The notes under the pieces were generated by a model. It did no database searches. It saw only the letters and a program-made list of their open reading frames with translations, and was not told where the DNA came from. Shown here piece by piece: positions 33,492-38,145 of a stretch of DNA of 38,145 nucleotides. Position 1 is the first letter of the stretch. Each line of letters begins with the position of its first letter. The translations under genes and the position numbers were made by a program. Origin of the DNA: Tannerellaceae bacterium (GTDB lineage Bacteria; Bacteroidota; Bacteroidia; Bacteroidales; Tannerellaceae); NCBI GenBank assembly GCA_031288175.1, contig JAITRW010000001.1, positions 1 to 38,145 of the forward strand, read 5' to 3'.

Positions 33492-34400
33492 ATGAGGATA
33501 CACAGTTTGGTATCAATAGAGCAGTGTGGGAGTGACGATATTGTCCGTATCCTTAACAAGGCAAAAACTTTTGAAGAGAATCCCAACAGGAGGGTATTGG
33601 AAGGCTGTATTGCTGCGACACTTTTCTTTGAGCCTTCTACGAGGACGCGCCTGAGTTTCGAAACTGCCTTCAACCGGCTGGGGGGAAAGATCGTCGGCTT
33701 TTCGGATGCGGCTACGTCCAGCTCTTCAAAAGGGGAATCGCTGAAAGATACGATCCTCATTGTGAGCAATTATGCCGATTTGATCATCATGCGCCACTAT
33801 CTTGAGGGAGCTGCCCGTTATGCTTCGGAAGTGACCGCTATCCCTGTGATTAATGCAGGGGACGGCGCTAATCAACATCCTTCCCAGACTTTATTGGACA
33901 TCTATACCATTCTACAAACTCAGGGGCGTCTGGACGGGCTTACCATTACCATAGTCGGCGACCTTAAATATGGCCGCGCCGTACATTCCCTCATAGCCGG
34001 ACTCTCTCATTTCAAACCTTCTTTCCATTTCATTGCTCCCGATGAGCTTCGCCTTCCCGACGAACAAAAGCATTATTGTGACTTCCACCATATCCCTTAC
34101 TGTGAGCACTCCGTCTTTACCGAAGAGATCATCAACCAAACGGATATCCTTTACATGACGCGTGTGCAACGTGAGCGTTTCACCGATATGGAAGAATACG
34201 AACGTGTCAAAAATGTGTATATCCTGCGTAACGAAATGCTGTCCGGTAGTCGGGATAACCTCCGTATTCTGCATCCCCTTCCCCGAGTCAATGAAATAGC
34301 TTATGACGTGGACAGTAACCCTAAGGCGTACTACATCCCGCAAGCCCGTAACGGACTTTTTGTTCGCCAGGCTATTATTTGCGAAGTGCTTAATCTTTGA
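33492..34400 (+). CDS. pyrB: aspartate carbamoyltransferase catalytic subunit PyrB
   Basis: A 302-residue enzyme of pyrimidine synthesis that joins carbamoyl phosphate to aspartate. STRTR (residues 49-53) binds carbamoyl phosphate; [18 protein letters not shown] and [10 protein letters not shown] are family signatures. The ATG at 33492 was chosen because MRIHSLVSI is a normal start; the open frame upstream is antisense to dnaG. The regulatory subunit gene pyrI, which usually follows in Bacteroides, is not here. cdaA follows instead, after 14 nt. Confidence 0.96.
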   Translation: MRIHSLVSIEQCGSDDIVRILNKAKTFEENPNRRVLEGCIAATLFFEPSTRTRLSFETAFNRLGGKIVGFSDAATSSSSKGESLKDTILIVSNYADLIIMRHYLEGAARYASEVTAIPVINAGDGANQHPSQTLLDIYTILQTQGRLDGLTITIVGDLKYGRAVHSLIAGLSHFKPSFHFIAPDELRLPDEQKHYCDFHHIPYCEHSVFTEEIINQTDILYMTRVQRERFTDMEEYERVKNVYILRNEMLSGSRDNLRILHPLPRVNEIAYDVDSNPKAYYIPQARNGLFVRQAIICEVLNL

Positions 34401-34414
34401 TATTCAGTATTATT

Positions 34415-35167
34415 ATGTGGCAATATTTTGGCGTTAAGGATTTCATAGATGTGTTGCTGGTGGCGGCTTTCTTGCACCAGATATATAAGTTGATGCGGAC
34501 TTCCGGTTCTATGAGCCTTTTCGGAGGGATCATTTTTTTCGTAATAGCTTGGCTGGTGATGTCGCGTATGTTGGAGATGCGGCTCATGGGGGCGATACTG
34601 GACAAGATAATCAGCGTGGGTTTAATCGTATTGGTGGTTGTTTTCCAGGAAGAAATCAGGCGTTTTCTCTCTACGCTGGGATCGAATGGCTGGTGGCATT
34701 TCCTGAGGAGATTCCTTCCCAAGACGGATAAGAGGCAGATGGAAGCGAGCTTGGTGGAAGCCCTCGTGGAAGCTTGTACAAATCTTAGTCAGAAGGAGAC
34801 GGGCGCACTGATCGTGATCAAACGGCATATGGATCTTTCCACCTATATCCGTACAGGGGAAGTCTTTAATGCCGATGTGAATGCCCGTTTGATAGAGAAT
34901 ATTTTCTTTAAGAACACACCTCTCCATGATGGAGCTATGATTATAACCAATAACCGTATCCGTGCTGCCTCTTGTATCTTGCCGGTTGCTCAAAGTGATA
35001 ACCTTCCTAAAGACCTTGGCCTTCGTCATCGTGCTGGTCTGGGCATTGCCCTTGAAACGGATGCCCTCGTGATCATTGTCTCCGAAGAGCGGGGCGAAAT
35101 CTCCATCGCTCACAATGGCCAGCTCAAGATAAATCTCTCTCCCAACGAACTTCGACAATTGTTGTGA
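34415..35167 (+). CDS. cdaA: membrane diadenylate cyclase CdaA/DacA
   Basis: A 250-residue protein with three N-terminal membrane segments (about 10-27, 34-51 and 60-78) and a cytoplasmic DAC domain. Active-site motifs DGA (172-174) and RHR (204-206) are intact, so it should make c-di-AMP from two ATP. The ATG at 34415 was chosen over a TTG at 34397 that overlaps pyrB. The end overlaps the mtaB start by 4 nt. c-di-AMP typically controls osmotic and cell-wall balance. No CdaR partner is adjacent, as is usual outside Firmicutes. Confidence 0.95.
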   Translation: MWQYFGVKDFIDVLLVAAFLHQIYKLMRTSGSMSLFGGIIFFVIAWLVMSRMLEMRLMGAILDKIISVGLIVLVVVFQEEIRRFLSTLGSNGWWHFLRRFLPKTDKRQMEASLVEALVEACTNLSQKETGALIVIKRHMDLSTYIRTGEVFNADVNARLIENIFFKNTPLHDGAMIITNNRIRAASCILPVAQSDNLPKDLGLRHRAGLGIALETDALVIIVSEERGEISIAHNGQLKINLSPNELRQLL

Positions 35168-36471
35168 CCGACCAAACGGCAACGTACTATACGCTTGGTT
35201 GCAAACTCAACTTTGCCGAATCGTCGGATATTGGACGTACCCTTGCCGAGCGGGGTTTTCGCCGTGCACAGGCGGGTGAACCTGTCAGTATCTGTGTAGT
35301 CAATACCTGTGCCGTCACGCAGCTGGCCGAAAAGAAATGCCGTCAAGCTATTCGCCGCATTGCCCGCCTCCATCCGGAAGCTTTCCTGGTTGTTACCGGT
35401 TGTTATGCCCAACTTCATCCCGAAGAACTTGCCGGTCTTGAAGGCGTTGACCTCGTTCTCGGTGTTGCGCAAAAACAAGATATCTTTTCTTACCTCTCTT
35501 CCCTTGTTAAAAAGAAAAGCCCCGCTGTTATCACCTCTTCTTCCGATGAGTTGCGTACTTTCGTGCCTTCCTGTTCGGCCGACGATCGTACACGCCATTT
35601 CCTCAAAGTACAGGATGGTTGCGACTATCGTTGTTCCTACTGTACGATACCTTTTGCACGTGGACACAGTCGTAATGGCTCGGTGGCTTCCTTGATTCAA
35701 CAGGCGCGTCAGGTGGTCTTGTCGGGAGGCAAAGAGATTGTCCTTACGGGTGTAAATATCGGTGACTTCGGCCGAACGACGGCCGAGACTTTCATGGAAC
35801 TGCTAATCGCTTTGGACGATGTGGAGGGAATCCTTCGTTACAGGATATCCTCCATTGAGCCAAACCTTCTCACTGATGATATCCTCAATTTCACTTCCGT
35901 TTCGCAACGTTTCGCTCCCCATTTCCATCTTCCCCTCCAAAGCGGTAGCGACGATGTCCTCCGCCTCATGCGCCGTCGCTACGATACGGTTTTTTTCCGC
36001 CGTCGTGTGGAGCGTATCCGCCAGATCCTTCCCCATGCGTTCATTGGTGTGGACGTCATTGCCGGTATGAACGGTGAGAGCGACGCTTTTTTTGAACAAA
36101 GCTTCCGTTTCCTTGAAGAACTCCCATTCAGCCGCCTGCATGTATTTACTTATTCCGAGCGCCCTCATACCGATGCGATGAAATACGCTCCTGTGGTGGA
36201 TGAAACGGTTCGTAGAGAACGAACCCGCCGCCTTACTGCGCTTTCCGAGAAAAAACACCGTGCATTTTATGAGAACGCTATCGGACGTGACGCCACCGTT
36301 TTGTTTGAGTATGCCTCAAAAGGCACCTTGATGTACGGCTTTACGGAAAACTATGTGCGTATCGAAGCCCCCTACGATTCTCACTTAATTAACCGCGCCC
36401 TTCCTGTCCGCCCGACAGCTTGGAATGACACTTATACCGCCCTTACTATCTCTCCTTATATTTATCATTGA
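35164..36471 (+). CDS. mtaB: tRNA t6A37 methylthiotransferase MtaB
   Basis: A 435-residue radical-SAM enzyme that adds a methylthio group to t6A37 of tRNAs reading ANN codons. The N-terminal domain has Cys13, Cys49 and Cys80 for the auxiliary [4Fe-4S] cluster. The radical-SAM motif is Cys153-X3-Cys157-X2-Cys160 (GCDYRCSYCTIP). A TRAM-like C-terminal region is short. The start is GTG inside GTGA, overlapping the cdaA stop, so translation is coupled. The last 26 nt overlap the convergent glycosyltransferase gene. MiaB is less likely from the length and the C-terminal sequence. Confidence 0.92.
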   Translation: MTDQTATYYTLGCKLNFAESSDIGRTLAERGFRRAQAGEPVSICVVNTCAVTQLAEKKCRQAIRRIARLHPEAFLVVTGCYAQLHPEELAGLEGVDLVLGVAQKQDIFSYLSSLVKKKSPAVITSSSDELRTFVPSCSADDRTRHFLKVQDGCDYRCSYCTIPFARGHSRNGSVASLIQQARQVVLSGGKEIVLTGVNIGDFGRTTAETFMELLIALDDVEGILRYRISSIEPNLLTDDILNFTSVSQRFAPHFHLPLQSGSDDVLRLMRRRYDTVFFRRRVERIRQILPHAFIGVDVIAGMNGESDAFFEQSFRFLEELPFSRLHVFTYSERPHTDAMKYAPVVDETVRRERTRRLTALSEKKHRAFYENAIGRDATVLFEYASKGTLMYGFTENYVRIEAPYDSHLINRALPVRPTAWNDTYTALTISPYIYH

Positions 36472-37417
36472 TCCATCTTCTTATTTTATGGAGCAAAAAT
36501 ATTTTATGTATGGCAAGAAAACATTTGAATCTATGGGACAACGACGGACTGTCAAATTTCCAGACGTACGGATGTGTCTCAGGGAAAATCCCTAACCACT
36601 CCTGATAATCTCCATTTCTCAATAAGGCTTGTTTTGACTCGAATTTTATATTCTGGATGAGTAGAAAATAGGTTTCATAGGCATCATGTGAGCGAAAGAA
36701 AGATTCTAATTCTCTGGCGCATTTTGACTGTTCCTCAAAGGTAGATCGGGCTTTTGCTTGTGTTATGGAGAGAGAATTGTTATTCAAGCGGTTGTAATGA
36801 TAAAGAGGTTCATATATAATTACTGTTTTACGGCTCAGGAAACGTAAACGTGTGATTACTCCCAAATCTTCCCACATATCAATCCCTTCGTAGGGATAAA
36901 TGTACCAATTGACAAACAGACTTCTCCTCACTAATTTATTACAGTGAGAAGAGTATAGCACATCCCATTTCCTTTTTTGCATCAGCACTTTATCCTCTCC
37001 CTGTTCGGGTATCCTTATCAACTGCTTGTTTTTGTATTCCACATAAAATCCGCAGTACACGATATCGGCATCTTCTTCAATAGCTTTGCGATATAAGCGC
37101 TCGTACATAGTTAGTTCGACCCAATCGTCCGAATCGCAATGAATTACATATTTTCCTGTTGCCGCTTTCATTCCATCTTTACGGCTTGCTCCTAATCCCC
37201 TGTTCTGTTCATGATGGATGACATGAACCTGCTCTTTACGCTGAGGGTACCTTTTGAGTATACTTTCCAATAGCGACATACAGCCATCCGGCGTACAATC
37301 GTTCACGAACAGGTACTCAATATCTTCTAATGTCTGCCCAAACAGGGAATGTAGGCATTTCTCAAAAAAAGGTTCTACATTGTAGATAGGGACAATAACA
37401 CTTACTTGTGGTTGCAT
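36446..37417 (-). CDS. family 2 glycosyltransferase
   Basis: A 323-residue enzyme with a GT-A fold: VSVIVPIYNVEPFFEKCLHSLFGQTLEDIEYLFVND at the N-terminus, NRGLGASRKDGMKAATGKY and a DXD-type motif DSDDW (95-99). The second half has WEDLGVITRL and positively charged C-terminal sequence, common in capsule or LPS side-chain transferases. The sugar and acceptor are unknown. The gene is AT-richer than mtaB and stands alone. Upstream (37418-37801) are inverted repeats that may form an invertible promoter. It overlaps mtaB by 26 nt at the 3' end. Confidence 0.9.
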   Translation of the reverse strand: MQPQVSVIVPIYNVEPFFEKCLHSLFGQTLEDIEYLFVNDCTPDGCMSLLESILKRYPQRKEQVHVIHHEQNRGLGASRKDGMKAATGKYVIHCDSDDWVELTMYERLYRKAIEEDADIVYCGFYVEYKNKQLIRIPEQGEDKVLMQKRKWDVLYSSHCNKLVRRSLFVNWYIYPYEGIDMWEDLGVITRLRFLSRKTVIIYEPLYHYNRLNNNSLSITQAKARSTFEEQSKCARELESFFRSHDAYETYFLLIQNIKFESKQALLRNGDYQEWLGIFPETHPYVWKFDSPSLSHRFKCFLAIHKIFLLHKIRRWINDKYKER

Positions 37418-37476
37418 GGTTTATTTCTCAAACTATTTACGATCATATCCGAGGCGCCTTCCTGTCTATCACCCAC

Positions 37477-37495
37477 CGTAGTTCAACAGGAACTA
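37477..37495 (+). repeat. inverted repeat copy 1 (AGTTC-AACAG-GAACT core)
   Basis: CGTAGTTCAACAGGAACTA, 19 nt identical to the complement of copy 2. It is itself a dyad with a 5-nt asymmetric spacer AACAG. With flanks it forms an 11-bp hairpin at 37474-37500 (one G-U pair in plus-strand RNA), followed by a weak TTTTAAT. It ends about 60 nt before the glycosyltransferase ATG. Confidence 0.85.
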
Positions 37496-37599
37496 TGGTG
37501 AGTTTTAATAAATAAATGCTTAAATATGAATGAGTTAGCACATAGTTCAGGCAAGCAGGTTACAGGGGGAGACCAATCAGAGATAATGTGTAAGTTGTT

Positions 37600-37620
37600 G
37601 AAGGATAGCCGTTATCCTTC
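37600..37620. other. 8-bp hairpin inside the inverted-repeat segment
   Basis: GAAGGATA pairs with TATCCTTC around a GCCGT loop. No T-run follows. It lies between the two 19-bp repeats and has no assigned role. Confidence 0.5.
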
Positions 37621-37632
37621 CTATTTAGGCAT

Positions 37633-37666
37633 AAAAAAAGACGTAGTTCCTGTTGAACTACGTCTT
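37633..37666 (-). terminator. intrinsic terminator (overlaps inverted repeat copy 2)
   Basis: On the minus strand a perfect 12-bp stem (AAGACGTAGTTC / GAACTACGTCTT, loop AACAG) runs directly into seven T (37633-37639 on the plus strand are A). It would end minus-strand transcripts from the DUF4276-like gene, which stops 136 bp upstream. It contains the second 19-nt repeat. Confidence 0.65.
37644..37662 (-). repeat. inverted repeat copy 2 (AGTTC-AACAG-GAACT core)
   Basis: Reads CGTAGTTCAACAGGAACTA on the minus strand, identical to copy 1 on the plus strand, including the asymmetric AACAG spacer. Sharing of the loop bases is not needed for a terminator, so it suggests a recombination site or a repeat family. 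Confidence 0.85.
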
Positions 37667-37801
37667 CTTACACTGTATTGCAAAAGTAGATATTTTCCGG
37701 AAACAGATGCAAACAGACAGCGGAAAAGAAATGGCTACTTTATGTGATTTTGCCCCATGATTTGTATGCAATTGATTGGGGTATGACGATCAATTATGTA
37801 A

Positions 37802-38145
37802 TCAAGTGTGGTTGACAAGTTCGACCAATTTGGTCTTGAAATAGTTAAAACTTGGAGATTTATTATTGTGAATGTCCATAATAGGACTAATTTTCTCTGC
37901 CCACTTGGATTTTTCACTTCCTACTGCTTGCCATCCTTTTTCTTTAAGCGCATTACATCCTTTATGATAAAGAGCCTCTGCCATTAATTCCCATGTACCA
38001 CAAATGGAATCATTGATATAAGAGTTTAGAATACTAGTCTTTGCATCAGGATAAGCTTGTTTTATTGCAGGAATATCACCCAATAACCATGCCTCCCCTT
38101 CTTCAACTGCAAGACAAAAATACGTTTCCGGACGAGGATTACAAC
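37802..38145 (-). CDS. DUF4276-like hypothetical protein, C-terminal part (cut by window edge)
   Basis: About 114 residues are visible; the frame is open to the right edge, so the N-terminus lies outside. The visible part has AVEEGEAWLLGD, then DSICGTWELMAEALYHKG, KSKWAEKISPIMDIHNNKSPSFNYFKTKL. This pattern (acidic EExEAW..GD, later K..WA..I...M....N.SPSF) reminds me of DUF4276-type proteins found beside AAA or OLD-family genes in accessory regions, but the match is from memory. The gene is AT-richer than the housekeeping genes. An ATPase partner, if any, would be upstream, beyond the window. A good terminator follows at 37633-37666. Confidence 0.5.
   Translation of the reverse strand, partial: CNPRPETYFCLAVEEGEAWLLGDIPAIKQAYPDAKTSILNSYINDSICGTWELMAEALYHKGCNALKEKGWQAVGSEKSKWAEKISPIMDIHNNKSPSFNYFKTKLVELVNHT

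Larger units (their letters stand above)
37477..37662. repeat. possible invertible DNA segment upstream of the glycosyltransferase
   Basis: Two perfect 19-bp inverted repeats enclose 148 bp (37496-37643). The architecture fits tyrosine-recombinase switches of Bacteroides, where AGTTC-N5-GAACT-type cores (by recollection) flank a promoter. No perfect TAnnTTTG box was found in the enclosed segment on either strand; single-mismatch boxes are TATCTCTG (minus, 37579-37586) and TAAATATG (plus, near 37511-37518). The 384-bp gap 37418-37801 holds only this element, its hairpins and the terminator-like structure. Alternative: two related terminators. Confidence 0.4.

Noticed and set aside
37526-37747. 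73-residue plus-strand open frame in the intergenic region before the glycosyltransferase
   Set aside because: It runs straight through the inverted repeat copy 2 and the terminator stem, has no recognisable domain and no good promoter.

Overview
The window comes from a Bacteroidota chromosome, most likely order Bacteroidales, with mid-range GC by eye. The evidence is TAnnTTTG-type -7 promoter boxes before several genes, a secreted protein with a type IX secretion (T9SS)-like tail, a serine palmitoyltransferase-like enzyme, a fused DAHP synthase/chorismate mutase, and DUF4491, DUF6242, DUF58 and BatA-type proteins. A diazotrophic gut or termite-gut lineage would fit, but the species cannot be named from sequence alone.

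Layout: 1-653 (-) is the N-terminal part of an AAA-type ATPase cut by the window edge. 785-2174 (+) holds DUF4491 and DAHP synthase/chorismate mutase. 2159-10389 (-) is a compact cluster III molybdenum nitrogenase operon in the order nifH, nifI1, nifI2, nifD, nifK, nifE, nifN, a NifX-like/NifB-C-terminal domain gene, and a [2Fe-2S] ferredoxin. A strong hairpin separates nifH from nifI1, and a sigma54-like -24/-12 element lies before nifH. The catalytic ligands of NifH, NifD and NifK are intact, but the radical-SAM part of NifB is absent. 10610-16215 (-) is a housekeeping operon of serine palmitoyltransferase, ffh, folD, a short Mrp/ApbC ATPase and an RseP-type protease.

16376-20564 (+) holds a DUF6242 lipoprotein followed by a reduced Bat aerotolerance locus (DUF58, a membrane protein, a BatA VWA protein). 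20579-21621 (-) is a two-gene FHA plus LytTR signalling unit. 21781-28227 (+) encodes a 2148-residue secreted protein with LRR_5 repeats, about 16 Ig-like modules and a T9SS-type tail. Its 3' end is overlapped antisense for 126 bp by an RNase D-like exonuclease. 28102-33398 (-) is a housekeeping run of dnaG, dCMP deaminase, S41 protease, 5-formyl-THF cyclo-ligase and exonuclease. 33492-36471 (+) is pyrB-cdaA-mtaB.

The right end (36446-38145) looks accessory: a GT2 glycosyltransferase, a 384-bp intergenic region and the C-terminal part of a DUF4276-like protein. The intergenic region carries two perfect 19-bp inverted repeats with an AGTTC-N5-GAACT core, 148 bp apart. This resembles the recombinase sites of phase-variable invertible promoters in Bacteroides, although one copy also forms a good intrinsic terminator. 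It is the most interesting non-coding signal in the window, followed by the nifH upstream region and the missing nifB. I saw no tRNA, rRNA, CRISPR array or transposase.
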